Source: Burkholderia aenigmatica
Lineage (GTDB): Bacteria; Pseudomonadota; Gammaproteobacteria; Burkholderiales; Burkholderiaceae
Assembly: GCF_902499175.1 (NCBI RefSeq)
Contig: NZ_CABVQC010000080.1
Span: 1-40,615 of the forward strand
DNA: 40,615 bases
Direction of reading: 5' to 3'
The first letter of the stretch is position 1. Each line of letters begins with the position of its first letter. The translations under genes and the position numbers were made by a program. Under the pieces are notes generated by a model that saw only the letters and a list, made by a program, of their open reading frames with translations, was not told where the DNA came from and made no database searches. Of the stretch, positions 16,156 through 24,868 are shown piece by piece.

Positions 16156-17823
16156 ATGGCCCGCCTCATCCCCGACGACTGGAAAAGCCTCGCCGCGACC
16201 GGTGCGGCCGAACGCGAGCGCGAAACGCTCGCCGCGCTCGAACACGCGCTGCCCGACAGCTACACCGTGTATCACGGCGTGCACTGGACGCGCGCCGATC
16301 AGGCATTCTCGGTGTTCGGCGAGGCCGCGTTCGTCGTCGTGAGCCCGGCCGGCCGCGTGCTGCTGATCGAGCAGAAAGCCGGCTTCCTGCGCGAAACGCC
16401 GAAGGGGCTCGTGAAGGTCTATCTGCAGAAGGAACGCAATGTCCCGATCCAGCTCGCGCGCACGCAGGAAACACTGCACCGGCGCCTGACGGCCGCGCTC
16501 GGCGCGGGCGTCTACGGTGTCGAAGCGCTGCTGTACTGCCCCGACTACGCGATCCGCGACGCGTCGATCGCCGGCGTCGCGGCCGACCGCATCGTCGATG
16601 CGTCGCGCAAGGCGCAGCTCGCGCAGGTGATCCTGCAGATCCTGCCCGAAGACGACGAGCACTTTCCGAACGCGCCGAAACTCCACCATTTCCTGGCTGA
16701 CGAACTCGCGCTCACGCCCGATACGAGCGCGCTCGTCGGGCAGGCCGGCACGCTCGTCACGCGGCTGTCGGGCGGGCTCGCCGCGTGGGCGCGCCAGCTC
16801 GAATTCGCGCCGTTCCGGCTGCGCGTCACCGGTACGGCCGGCTCGGGCAAGACGCAGCTCGCGGTGCAGGCGATGCGCGATGCGGTCGCGGCCGGCAAGC
16901 GCGTGCTCTACGTGTGCTTCAACCGGCCGCTCGCCGACTACATCGCGCGCATCGCGCCGCCCGGCGCGAAGATCGCGAACTACCACCAGCTGTGCGACTG
17001 GGTCGCACGCGACGGCGGCTATACGCCCGACTTCCAGGTGCCCGGCGAGTTCGAGCGGCTCGAAACGCGCTTCGCGGAAACGCCGATTCCCGAGCACTGG
17101 CGCTTCGACGTGCTGGTCGTCGACGAAGGGCAGGATTTCCATGCGCCGTGGGCGGCCGCGCTGGAGCGCTTGCTGGCGCCGGATGGCGCATGGTGGTGGC
17201 TGGAAGATCCGCTGCAGAACCTGTACATGCGCGAACCCGTCGCGCTGCCGGGCTGGGTCACGCTGAAGGCGCTCACGAACTACCGGAGCCCGCGCGACCT
17301 GCTCGAATTCGTGCGCGACATCGTCGGCCGGGTCGAGCCGCTGGCGGCCGAGCTGCGCTCGGGCAGCCCGTTCGACGGTTCGGATCCGTCGGTGTCGGCA
17401 TACGGGGAAGCAGGCGCGTCGGGAGACGCACTGGCCGACGCCTGCATCGACGCGACCAAGCGGGCGATCACGCACGCGCTGTCGCTCGGCTTCCGCAAGC
17501 AGGACATCGCGCTGCTGTCTTATCGCGGCCGCGAAGGCTCGGTGCTCGCACCGCTCGACCAGCTCGGCCCGCACCGGCTCAAGAGCTTCACCGGCAAGTA
17601 CGACCTGTTCGGCAACCCGGAGTATCGCGAAGGCGATGTGCTGCTCGATTCGATCTACCGCTTCAAGGGCCAGTCGGCGCCGTGCGTGATCCTCACCGAG
17701 GTCGACTTCGATACGCTCGACGCGCGTGCCGCGCGCAAGCTGTTCGTCGGCGCGACGCGTGCGACGATGAAGCTGCTGATCGTCGCGTCGTCGCGCGCGG
17801 CCGCGCAACTGGCAGCCGTCTGA
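16156..17823 (+). CDS. NERD nuclease-like domain fused to UvrD/PcrA-type SF1 helicase
   Basis: A 555-residue cytoplasmic protein with an N-terminal NERD domain (roughly residues 25-110; SVFGEAAFVVVSPAGRVLLIEQKAG, carrying the E-x-K nuclease-like signature) and a superfamily-1 helicase core. Helicase motif I is GTAGSGKTQ at about 226-234, motif II VVDEGQD near 322, and the C-terminal motifs are YRFKGQSAPCVILTEVD (motif V-like) and LFVGATRATMKLLIV (motif VI). Motif II reads DEGQD where DEAQD is usual; this occurs in NERD-helicases. The upstream frame to 16084 adds 24 residues without similarity, so MARLIPDDW is preferred. Role is DNA or RNA processing, possibly repair or anti-phage defence; no partner defence genes are adjacent. 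It follows the BetR gene by 126 bp but is probably its own transcript. Confidence 0.88.
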   Translation: MARLIPDDWKSLAATGAAERERETLAALEHALPDSYTVYHGVHWTRADQAFSVFGEAAFVVVSPAGRVLLIEQKAGFLRETPKGLVKVYLQKERNVPIQLARTQETLHRRLTAALGAGVYGVEALLYCPDYAIRDASIAGVAADRIVDASRKAQLAQVILQILPEDDEHFPNAPKLHHFLADELALTPDTSALVGQAGTLVTRLSGGLAAWARQLEFAPFRLRVTGTAGSGKTQLAVQAMRDAVAAGKRVLYVCFNRPLADYIARIAPPGAKIANYHQLCDWVARDGGYTPDFQVPGEFERLETRFAETPIPEHWRFDVLVVDEGQDFHAPWAAALERLLAPDGAWWWLEDPLQNLYMREPVALPGWVTLKALTNYRSPRDLLEFVRDIVGRVEPLAAELRSGSPFDGSDPSVSAYGEAGASGDALADACIDATKRAITHALSLGFRKQDIALLSYRGREGSVLAPLDQLGPHRLKSFTGKYDLFGNPEYREGDVLLDSIYRFKGQSAPCVILTEVDFDTLDARAARKLFVGATRATMKLLIVASSRAAAQLAAV

Positions 17824-17829
17824 CGTAAC

Positions 17830-17870
17830 GGGCGGGCGACCGGCTGGCCAGCGCCCACCCGTCGCCGCCC
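17830..17870. terminator. Possible bidirectional hairpin between convergent helicase and chemoreceptor genes
   Basis: GGGCGGGCGAC (17830-17840) can pair with GTCGCCGCCC (17861-17870) with one bulged base, enclosing an inner CTGGCCAG dyad. It lies exactly between two convergent stop codons. There is no T-run, so it is a weak call. Confidence 0.35.
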
Positions 17871-17877
17871 CGGTCGA

Positions 17878-19437
17878 TCAAGCGACCCGGAACGCGCCGA
17901 CCGCGCGGCGCAGCCCGTCGGCCTGCTCTTCCAGCGACGCAGCGGCCGCCGCTGCCTGCTCGACGAGCGCCGCGTTCTGCTGCGACACCTGGTCCATCTG
18001 CGACACCGCGCGGTTCACCTGCTCGATCCCGTCGCGCTGCTCGTTCGATGCAGCCGCGATCTCCGTCATGATGCCCGTCACGCGCCCGATCGCCTGCTGG
18101 ATGTCCTGCATCGTCGTGCCGGCCACGCCGACGAGCCGCGAACCGTTCGCGACACGCTCGACCGATTCGCCGATCAGCGTGCGGATCTCCTTCGCCGCCG
18201 ACGCCGAGCGTTGCGCGAGTGTGCGCACCTCGCCCGCGACCACCGCGAAGCCGCGGCCCTGCTCGCCCGCGCGCGCGGCTTCGACCGCCGCATTCAGCGC
18301 GAGGATGTTGGTCTGGAACGCGATGCCCTCGATCGTGCCGATGATGTCGGCGACCTTCTGCGAGCTCTGGTCGATCTCGTTCATCGTGCCGATCACCTCG
18401 CCGACCACTGTCGCGCCGCGCGTCGCGATCTCGCTCGCGCTGTCCGCGCACGCCTGCGCCTCGAGCGCATGGTCGGCGTTCTGCTTCACGGTCGCCGTCA
18501 GCTGCTCCATGCTCGCGGCCGTCTCCTGCAGCGCGGACGCCTGTTCCTCGGTGCGCTGCGACAGGTCGGTATTGCCGGCCGCGATCTGGTGCGTCGCCGT
18601 CGAAATCGCCTCGGAACCCTGGCTGACCTGGCGCACCGTGTCCGCGAGGCTGCGCTGCATGCCGGTCACGCCCTTGACCAGTTCGGCCATCTCGTCGCGC
18701 GACGACCAGCGCACCTCCGACGTCAGGTCGCCGTCCGACAGGCGGCGGAAGTGCGACAGCAGCCGGTTCACCGGCTGGGTGATCGCGAAATGCAGGCCGA
18801 CCGCGCAGCCGAGGCATGCGGCGAGGCCGAATGCGATACCCGCGATCGCGCCCACGCGCATCCAGCCGTAATAGGTTTGCGCGGTGTCGTACACCGCCTT
18901 GCCACGCGCGGCCTGATACGCATCGAGCGCATCGGTCGCCTGCGTGAGCGCGACCGACAGCGGCGGCGCGACCTGCATCAGCAGCCGGTCGGCCTCGTCG
19001 CGGCGGCCGTCGCGGACCGCGTCGATCATCGGCTTCAACGCCTGCCCGATCAGCGCCTGACGCGCGGCGTCGAGGCGGCTCGCAAGCGGGCCTTCGTCGC
19101 CGTCGTGCGGCATCGCCGCGTAGCCGCGCCAGGCGGTGTCGGCCTTCGCGAGATAGTTCTCGGCCTTCATGACGAGATCGGGCACTTCCGGCGCTTCCGG
19201 ATGCAGCAGCGCGCGGTCGAGCGTCGTACGCACGACCGTCAGGTTCAGGCTGGCCGCCGACAGCGCGGTCTTCGCAGCGAGCTGCTGCGTATAGGCCTCG
19301 TCCAGCGCGCGGTTCGAGCTCTGCATGCCGGCGAGGCCGATCAGCCCCGATACGACGAGCAGCGCGGCGACGAGGCCGAGCGTGGAGAAGATCCGCGTAC
19401 GGATCGAGAAACGGGAAAACAGGACGTTCAGGTTCAT
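17878..19437 (-). CDS. Methyl-accepting chemotaxis protein
   Basis: A 519-residue Tsr/Tar-architecture chemoreceptor. TM1 spans about 13-37 (RIFSTLGLVAALLVVSGLIGL), a periplasmic four-helix-bundle ligand domain spans about 38-194, TM2 is about 195-219 (VGAIAGIAFGLAACLGCAVGL), then HAMP and the cytoplasmic signalling coiled coil with the highly conserved tip GIAFQTNILALNAAVEAARAGEQGRGFAVVA. It would bind CheA/CheW at the tip and be methylated on the flanking helices. The C-terminus ends at AFRVA without the NWETF-type pentapeptide that tethers CheR/CheB in major enterobacterial receptors. ATG at 19435-19437 (MNLNVLFSRFSI) is preferred over the frame to 19485. Ligand unknown. Divergent from a DHA2 exporter gene. 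Confidence 0.93.
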   Translation of the reverse strand: MNLNVLFSRFSIRTRIFSTLGLVAALLVVSGLIGLAGMQSSNRALDEAYTQQLAAKTALSAASLNLTVVRTTLDRALLHPEAPEVPDLVMKAENYLAKADTAWRGYAAMPHDGDEGPLASRLDAARQALIGQALKPMIDAVRDGRRDEADRLLMQVAPPLSVALTQATDALDAYQAARGKAVYDTAQTYYGWMRVGAIAGIAFGLAACLGCAVGLHFAITQPVNRLLSHFRRLSDGDLTSEVRWSSRDEMAELVKGVTGMQRSLADTVRQVSQGSEAISTATHQIAAGNTDLSQRTEEQASALQETAASMEQLTATVKQNADHALEAQACADSASEIATRGATVVGEVIGTMNEIDQSSQKVADIIGTIEGIAFQTNILALNAAVEAARAGEQGRGFAVVAGEVRTLAQRSASAAKEIRTLIGESVERVANGSRLVGVAGTTMQDIQQAIGRVTGIMTEIAAASNEQRDGIEQVNRAVSQMDQVSQQNAALVEQAAAAAASLEEQADGLRRAVGAFRVA

Positions 19438-19605
19438 GACGGGACGTGAGCGATGAAAGGTGCCACGGCAATCGGTCCGCAGCACTCTGGATTACGGTTT
19501 GCCTGCAGAAAACTTGAGTCCGGCCCTGCTTTCCGCCTGATCCCGATCAATTTTTCGGGCCGGCAATCTCCTGTTACGGCTGCAACATATCGAGGCTGGG
19601 CAGAA

Positions 19606-19635
19606 ATTGACCAGTCAATCATCTGTGGCTATAGT
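19606..19635 (+). promoter_or_regulatory. Sigma-70 promoter of the DHA2 exporter with an operator palindrome on its -35
   Basis: TTGACC (19607-19612) and TATAGT (19630-19635) are separated by exactly 17 bases. The -35 is embedded in a perfect inverted repeat, ATTGAC-CA-GTCAAT (19606-19619), so a repressor bound there would block polymerase. The start codon follows 18-33 bases after the -10, giving a very short 5' UTR. Confidence 0.7.
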
Positions 19636-19653
19636 TCGACACAATTCCCTGCC

Positions 19654-21183
19654 ATGGCAGATATCTCGATGACGACCGACACCCTCCTCACTCCGCCGGC
19701 CGCCGAAACGGCCCGCCGCGACGCGCCGACCGGGCTGATCATCGCCGCGCTGCTGCTCGTCATGCTGCTGTCCGCACTCGACCAGACGATCGTGTCGACC
19801 GCGTTGCCGACGATCGTCGGCGAGCTCGGCGGGCTCGACCAGTTGTCGTGGGTCGTCACCGCGTACCTGCTGTCGTCCACCGTCGTGCTGCCGCTGTACG
19901 GCAAGCTCGGCGACCTGTACGGCCGCAAGATCGTGCTGCAGGCCGCGATCGTGCTGTTCCTCGCGGGCTCCGCCCTGTGCGGCGTCGCGCAGGACATGAC
20001 GCAGCTGATCGTGCTGCGCGCGCTGCAGGGACTGGGTGGTGGCGGCCTGATGGTCGTCACGATGGCCGCGATCGGCGATCTGGTGCCGCCCGACCGCCGC
20101 GCGCGCTACCAGGGGATGTTCGGCGGCGTGTACGGCCTCGCGACGATCATCGGCCCGCTGCTCGGCGGGTTCCTGGTCGAGCACCTGTCGTGGCGCTGGA
20201 TCTTCACGATCAACCTGCCGCTCGGTTTTCTCGCGCTCGCGGTGATCGGCGTCGCGTTCCGGCCGCACACCGCGCACGTGAAGCACCGGATCGACTACAT
20301 GGGCGCCGCGTTCCTCGCCACCGCCCTCACCTGCGTGATCCTGTTCACGAGCGAAGGCGGCTCGCTGCTGCCGTGGTCGTCGCCGCAACTATGGATGACA
20401 CTCGTGCTCGGCGTCGTCGCGATCGGCGGCTTCATCTATGAAGAACGGCTCGCGGCCGAGCCGATCATGCCGCTCGAACTGTTCCGTCATCGCACCTTCG
20501 TGCTGGTCAGCCTGATCGGCTTCGTCGTCGGCATCGCGCTGTTCGGCTCGGTCACGTTCATCCCGCTCTACCTGCAGGTCGTGAAGAGCTCGACGCCGTC
20601 GCAAGCCGGGATGCAGCTGCTGCCGATGATGGGCGGGATGCTCGTGACGTCGATCGTCAGCGGCCGGCTGATCTCGCGGCTCGGCTCGTACCGGATGTTC
20701 CCGATCCTGGGCACGCTGACCGGCGGCATCGCGATGGCGCTGCTGTCGACGCTGACGCTCGATACGCCGCTGCACACGATGTATGCGTACATGGCGCTGC
20801 TCGGGATCGGGCTCGGCATGGTGATGCCCGTGCTCACGCTCGCCGTGCAGAACACGGTCGAATTCCGGCACATGGGCGTCGCGACGTCGGGCGCGACGCT
20901 GTTCCGCTCGATCGGGGGTTCGCTCGGGGTCGCGGCGTTCGGCGCGCTGTTCTCGCACGGGCTGCAATCGCGGGTGATGGCTGCGCTGCCGGCCGGCGCC
21001 GAGCTGCCGCCCGCGCTCGGCCCGGCCGCCGTGCACCAGTTGCCGGATGCCGTGCGTGAGGTGTACCTGCATGCGTTCGCCGGTTCGCTGCATGTCGTGT
21101 ATCTCGCGGCGGCGACCGTCATCGCGATCGCGTTCGTGCTCGCGTGGTTCGTCGAGGATGCGCCGCTGCGCAAGCATCACTGA
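19654..21183 (+). CDS. MFS multidrug exporter, DHA2 (EmrB/QacA) family, 14 TM segments
   Basis: A 509-residue drug:H+ antiporter. Motif D1 is LDQTIVSTALPTIVGELG around residue 45, motif A is LPLYGKLGDLYGRKIVL around residue 80, and motif C-type glycine-rich sequence occurs in GMFGGVYGLATIIGPLLGGFLVEH, a combination specific for DHA2 exporters. Fourteen hydrophobic spans can be counted. Start could be ATG 19654 (MADIS) or ATG 19669 (MTTDT); neither has a strong ribosome binding site, and the promoter lies so close that the second is as likely. No EmrA-type adaptor or outer-membrane partner adjoins, so it probably exports to the periplasm alone. Transcription is likely repressed through the palindrome over its -35; the regulator is not evident in the neighbourhood. 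Confidence 0.93.
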   Translation: MADISMTTDTLLTPPAAETARRDAPTGLIIAALLLVMLLSALDQTIVSTALPTIVGELGGLDQLSWVVTAYLLSSTVVLPLYGKLGDLYGRKIVLQAAIVLFLAGSALCGVAQDMTQLIVLRALQGLGGGGLMVVTMAAIGDLVPPDRRARYQGMFGGVYGLATIIGPLLGGFLVEHLSWRWIFTINLPLGFLALAVIGVAFRPHTAHVKHRIDYMGAAFLATALTCVILFTSEGGSLLPWSSPQLWMTLVLGVVAIGGFIYEERLAAEPIMPLELFRHRTFVLVSLIGFVVGIALFGSVTFIPLYLQVVKSSTPSQAGMQLLPMMGGMLVTSIVSGRLISRLGSYRMFPILGTLTGGIAMALLSTLTLDTPLHTMYAYMALLGIGLGMVMPVLTLAVQNTVEFRHMGVATSGATLFRSIGGSLGVAAFGALFSHGLQSRVMAALPAGAELPPALGPAAVHQLPDAVREVYLHAFAGSLHVVYLAAATVIAIAFVLAWFVEDAPLRKHH

Positions 21184-21192
21184 GCCGCCCGT

Positions 21193-21228
21193 GGATCGCG
21201 ATGCGAGCGGCGGGCCGCATCGCGATCC
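21193..21228. terminator. Bidirectional terminator hairpin
   Basis: GGATCGCGATGCG (21193-21205) and CGCATCGCGATCC (21216-21228) are perfectly complementary over 13 bp with a 10-base loop, positioned between the convergent exporter and oxidoreductase stop codons. Only short T-tracts flank it. Confidence 0.6.
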
Positions 21229-21242
21229 CCATCCGCCCGCCG

Positions 21243-22241
21243 TCAAGGCAGCAGCACGACCCCGCCCGTCGTCGCGCGCGACTCCAGCAGCCGGTGTGCA
21301 TCGGCCGCCTGTTCCAGCGGTAGCCGCGCGCCGATCTCCATATGCATCCCGCCCGCCAGCCGGTCGAGCGTCGCGCGTGCAGCCTCCCGATATCCGTCCA
21401 CGTCGCGCGCGATGAAGCCGAGCACGCTCGGCCGCGACAGCGCGATCGACCGCGCCGGTCCCAGTTCGTCGAGATCGAACGTCTGCCGCGCGCCGATCGC
21501 GGCCACCTGTCCGATGCTCGCGACCATCCCGAACGGACGGACCGCGCCGAGCGTGCGCGTCAGCACGTCGCCGCCGATCCCGTCGATCGCAAAATCGACC
21601 CCCGCGCCACCGCCGAACGCGCGTGCCGCCGCGACAAAATCTTCCTCGCGATAATCGACGACCGCCTCGGCGCCGTGCGTGCGCACGAGCGCGGCTTTCG
21701 CGGCCGACCCGACCGTGCCGATCACCCGCGCGCCGAGCGCACGCGCCCATTGCGTCGCCAGCAGCCCGACGCCGCCGGCCGCCGCGTGCACGAGTACCGT
21801 GTCGCCGGCGCCGAGCTGCCGGACGCGATGCAGCAGCATGTAAACCGTGATCCCTTTCAGCAGCCCGGCGGCGGCGGCTTCGTCGCTCAGGCCATCGGGG
21901 ATCGGCAGCACGCGCTCGGCCGGCATCGTGCGCAGGCTTGCATAGCTGCCGGTCGGCATGCCCGCATACGCGACGCGCTGGCCGGGGACGAGCGCCGTCA
22001 CGCCGGGCCCGACCGCATCGATCACGCCGGCCGCCTCGACACCGAGCGCGTCCGGCAGCGCGGGCAACGTGTGCGTCCCCGTCCTGAAATAGATGTCGAC
22101 GAAATTCACGCCGATCGCGGTCTGGCGAATCCGTACTTCGCCGGCGCCGGGCGGCGCGACGGGTGCATCGACGCGGCGCAGCACGCCGGCGTCGCCGTAG
22201 CGGTCGATCCCGATCCGGATGGCAGTGGCAGTCTGGGTCAT
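21243..22241 (-). CDS. NADPH:quinone oxidoreductase (zeta-crystallin-like, MDR superfamily)
   Basis: A 332-residue zinc-independent medium-chain dehydrogenase/reductase. The N-terminal GroES-like domain has VRIRQTAIGVNFVDIYFRTGTH, the hallmark of QOR (no zinc-ligand Cys/His set), and the Rossmann domain has VLVHAAAGGVGLLATQWARALGA with the AxxGGxG NADPH motif at about 153-159. Cytoplasmic homodimer expected, one-electron or two-electron reduction of quinones or conjugated enals. ATG at 22239-22241 is preceded by AGGAA; the longer frame to 22319 overlaps the divergent promoter. Divergent from a LysR gene across an 83-131 bp spacer with a dyad site, so LysR control is likely. Confidence 0.93.
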   Translation of the reverse strand: MTQTATAIRIGIDRYGDAGVLRRVDAPVAPPGAGEVRIRQTAIGVNFVDIYFRTGTHTLPALPDALGVEAAGVIDAVGPGVTALVPGQRVAYAGMPTGSYASLRTMPAERVLPIPDGLSDEAAAAGLLKGITVYMLLHRVRQLGAGDTVLVHAAAGGVGLLATQWARALGARVIGTVGSAAKAALVRTHGAEAVVDYREEDFVAAARAFGGGAGVDFAIDGIGGDVLTRTLGAVRPFGMVASIGQVAAIGARQTFDLDELGPARSIALSRPSVLGFIARDVDGYREAARATLDRLAGGMHMEIGARLPLEQAADAHRLLESRATTGGVVLLP

Positions 22242-22268
22242 GACGTTCCTCGTAATCGAATGAAGTGA

Positions 22269-22286
22269 CACGATCATCCCATCGTG
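22269..22286. promoter_or_regulatory. Inverted repeat CACGAT-N6-ATCGTG in the QOR/LysR divergent promoter
   Basis: Perfect 6-bp arms at 22269-22274 and 22281-22286 lie between two divergent starts, the usual location of a LysR recognition-binding site. Dyad length and spacing fit a LysR box. Confidence 0.5.
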
Positions 22287-22324
22287 CATAATCGAACGGA
22301 ATTCATGTAAATCGCCCATCTACT

Positions 22325-23245
22325 GTGCAAAATTCAACCGATCCGGACGCCGCTCCCGCATCCGCGTTACCGATGAGCTGGGACGACATCCGCTATTTCC
22401 TCGCGGTGATGCGCGGCGGCAGCCTGTCGGCCGCCGCGCGGGCGCTGCAGGTTCAGCATTCGACGGTCGCACGCCGCATCGACGCGCTGGAGTCGGCGCT
22501 CGGCATCCGGCTGTTCGACCGGCTGCCGCGCGGCTGGCCGCCGACCGACGAAGGGCTGCACCTTGCCGAGCATGCCGCCCGCCTCGAAACCGACGCGCAT
22601 GCGTTCGCGCGCGCCGCCCAGGGCGCGGCGGCGTTAGACGGCGTGGTGCGCGTATCGGCGTCGCCGGTGTTCGCGAGCCATTTCCTCGCGCCGCGGCTCG
22701 CCCGCGCGCAGCGCGCATGGCCGGCGCTGCGGATCGACCTGATGGGCGAAATGCACGCGGCGAACCTGTACGCACGCGAAGCCGACCTCGCAGTGCGGCT
22801 GTCGCGGCCGAGCGAGCCGGGGCTCGCCGCGCGCCGGCTCGGCACGATGCGCTTCGCGCTGTGCGCGTCGCCGGAATGGGCGGACGCGCCGCCGGAAACC
22901 TGGGCGTTCGTCGGCTACGACGATGCGCTCGCGCAAACGCCGCAGCACCAGTGGCTCGCCCGCTTCGCGGCCGGACGCCGTTTCGCGTTTGTCACCAACG
23001 ACCTGGCTGCGCAGCATCACGCGTGCGCGGCGGGCGCCGGCGTCGCGCTGCTGCCGAGGTTTCTCGTCGACGATCCGGCCGCGCACGCCGGTGCGCCGCT
23101 CGTCGAGCTGACGGCCGCACCGCGTTGCGACATCGAGCGCGAGATCTGGCTCGTCGTCCATCCGGACGTGCGACGGTCCCCGCGCGTGCAGCGGGTCGCC
23201 GACGCGATCGCCGATGCGGTTCGCGCGGCGGACGGCCGGCTCTAG
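22325..23245 (+). CDS. LysR-family transcriptional regulator
   Basis: A LysR-type regulator of 306 residues from the GTG at 22325, or 290 from the ATG at 22373 (MSWDDIRYFLAVMRGGSL). The second is the more usual opening of this subgroup (W-D-D-x-R-x-F-L-A-V-x-x-x-G-S-L), so the first 16 residues may be untranslated. The HTH reads LSAAARALQVQHSTVARRIDALE, and the effector domain begins at GVVRVSASPVFASHFLAPRL. The effector domain ends with LVVHPDVRRSPRVQRVADAI, typical of VtlR/GcvA-like regulators. Divergent from the quinone oxidoreductase gene, the likely target. Confidence 0.9.
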   Translation: MQNSTDPDAAPASALPMSWDDIRYFLAVMRGGSLSAAARALQVQHSTVARRIDALESALGIRLFDRLPRGWPPTDEGLHLAEHAARLETDAHAFARAAQGAAALDGVVRVSASPVFASHFLAPRLARAQRAWPALRIDLMGEMHAANLYAREADLAVRLSRPSEPGLAARRLGTMRFALCASPEWADAPPETWAFVGYDDALAQTPQHQWLARFAAGRRFAFVTNDLAAQHHACAAGAGVALLPRFLVDDPAAHAGAPLVELTAAPRCDIEREIWLVVHPDVRRSPRVQRVADAIADAVRAADGRL

Positions 23246-23332
23246 GCGGCCGCGGCCGCACGCGGCTTTGCCATGCGCTTCGGCGGCCGGCATAGTGGTG
23301 GTTTGCGTTCTGAATTCGCCGGACCCACCGCC

Positions 23333-23875
23333 ATGCCCACCGCTCCCGCCTGCGTCGTTCGCGACGCGACCGACGCCGACCTCGATGCGATCCACGCGAT
23401 CTATGCGCACCACGTGCACCACAGCGTCGCGTCGTTCGAAGAGACGCCGCCCGACGTCGCCGAACTGCGCGCGCGCCGCGACGCGGTGCTGCGCCACGGG
23501 CTGCCGTATCTCGTCGCCGAATGCGACGGCCGCGTGGCCGGCTACGCATACGCGACGCCGTACCGCACGCGCAGCGCGTACCGCTTCACGATCGAGGATT
23601 CGATCTACATCGACGAGTCGCAGCGCGGGCGCGGAATCGGCCGCGCGCTGCTCGCGGCGCTGATCGAACGCTGCGAGGCCGGCCCGTGGCGGCAGATGAT
23701 CGCGGTGATCGCCGACGGCGGCACCGGCGGCTCGACGTCGCTGCATCGCGCATTCGGCTTCGAGCCGGCCGGCATGCTGAAGGCAGCCGGTTTCAAGCAC
23801 GGCCGCTGGATCGATACGGCGCTGCTGCAGCGCCCGCTCGGCGACGGCGCGCGCACGCTCCCTGTCTCGCCCTAG
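23333..23875 (+). CDS. GNAT N-acetyltransferase, phosphinothricin/methionine-sulfoximine (Pat/Bar/MddA) type
   Basis: A 180-residue GCN5-related acetyltransferase. The string DAIHAIYAHHVHHSVASFEETPPDVAEL and the aromatic stretch GYAYATPYRTRSAYRFTIEDSIYI are signatures of the phosphinothricin-acetyltransferase group, and RGRGIGRALLAALIERCE (from about residue 98) is the acetyl-CoA pyrophosphate-binding motif A. FEPAGMLKAAGFKHGRWIDTALLQRPL closes the fold. Chromosomal members usually acetylate methionine sulfone or sulfoximine and only sometimes phosphinothricin. ATG at 23333 gives the normal family length. It follows the LysR gene by 87 bp and precedes a MerR gene by 27 bp, all on the plus strand. 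Confidence 0.9.
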   Translation: MPTAPACVVRDATDADLDAIHAIYAHHVHHSVASFEETPPDVAELRARRDAVLRHGLPYLVAECDGRVAGYAYATPYRTRSAYRFTIEDSIYIDESQRGRGIGRALLAALIERCEAGPWRQMIAVIADGGTGGSTSLHRAFGFEPAGMLKAAGFKHGRWIDTALLQRPLGDGARTLPVSP

Positions 23876-23902
23876 CCCGCCGCGTCGCGCTAGAATGGCC
23901 GC

Positions 23903-24745
23903 ATGTCAAAACAGACTCATTCCACACCCGACGAGGCGGCGCCGGACTCCCGCAACGAGTACACGGTCGACGAACTTGCACGCGTGTCCGACACGACCGT
24001 GCGCAATGTCCGCGCCTACCAGGATCGCGGGCTGCTCGCGCCGCCGGAAAAGCGCGGCCGCGTCGGCATCTACGACGACACGCACGTCGCGCGCCTGAAG
24101 CTGATCAACCACCTGCTCGCACGCGGCTATACGCTGTCGAACATCCAGGACCTGATCAAGGCGATCGACGAAGGCCACGACCTGCGCTCGATCCTCGGCC
24201 TCGAAAACGCGATCGGCGGCCGCTGGTCGCACGAACTGCCGAAAACCTATTCGCTCGCCGCGCTCGCGCAGATGTTCGGCCCGCAGGCGACCACGCAGCT
24301 GTCACGCGTGACCGAACTCGGCTTGCTCGAACGGCGCGGCCTGTCGTTCGTCGCGAAGAACCCCGCACTGCTCGAAGCAGCGGCCGCGATGACGAAGGAA
24401 GGCATCCCGCCGCGCGAGCTGCTCGACGTGATCAGCCTCGCGCGGCCGCATTTCGACGCGATCGCGCGACTGCTCGTCGATCTCGTCGTGAAGCGGCTCG
24501 ACCGCTACGACGCCGACACGCTGCCGCCCGCCACCGACGTGCCCGAACTGGTCGACGCAATTTGGCGCCTGCGCCCGCTCGCGGCCGTGTTCGTCGAAGG
24601 CGAGACGAACCGTGCACTCGAAACCGCGGCGAGCGCCTATCTCGGCGGCCGTGTCGCGACGATCCTCGACAAGAAGCTCAGCGACGAGGCCGCGCGGCAG
24701 TCGTCCGGCACACCGGCATCGAAAGACGACAGCGACGAAGCATAG
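23903..24745 (+). CDS. MerR-family transcriptional regulator
   Basis: A 280-residue MerR-type regulator. The HTH with its wing reads YTVDELARVSDTTVRNVRAYQDRGLL (residues about 20-45) and VGIYDDTHVARLKLINHLLARGYTLSNIQDLI, the standard MerR DNA-binding segment. The ~190-residue C-terminus is longer than in metal-sensing MerR proteins, has no Cys metal site and is all-helical (PRELLDVISLARPHFDAIARLLVDLVVKRLDRY), suggesting an unrecognised effector domain. A second HTH-like stretch is visible around 115-150 (YSLAALAQMFGPQATTQLSRVTELGLLERR), so the protein may bind two DNA elements. The downstream sulfonate-type binding-protein gene, 123 bp away on the same strand, is a possible target. Confidence 0.87.
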   Translation: MSKQTHSTPDEAAPDSRNEYTVDELARVSDTTVRNVRAYQDRGLLAPPEKRGRVGIYDDTHVARLKLINHLLARGYTLSNIQDLIKAIDEGHDLRSILGLENAIGGRWSHELPKTYSLAALAQMFGPQATTQLSRVTELGLLERRGLSFVAKNPALLEAAAAMTKEGIPPRELLDVISLARPHFDAIARLLVDLVVKRLDRYDADTLPPATDVPELVDAIWRLRPLAAVFVEGETNRALETAASAYLGGRVATILDKKLSDEAARQSSGTPASKDDSDEA

Positions 24746-24868
24746 GCGCGCCGCCGTCATATTGATATCGGCAATGCTTCGTTTGCGGGCGTGATCGCCC
24801 ATGCGACGATTCTTCCAACCGAGCAGCACCACCGCTCGCCCGAAGACGTTTCGCATGGAGTCCGTTCG

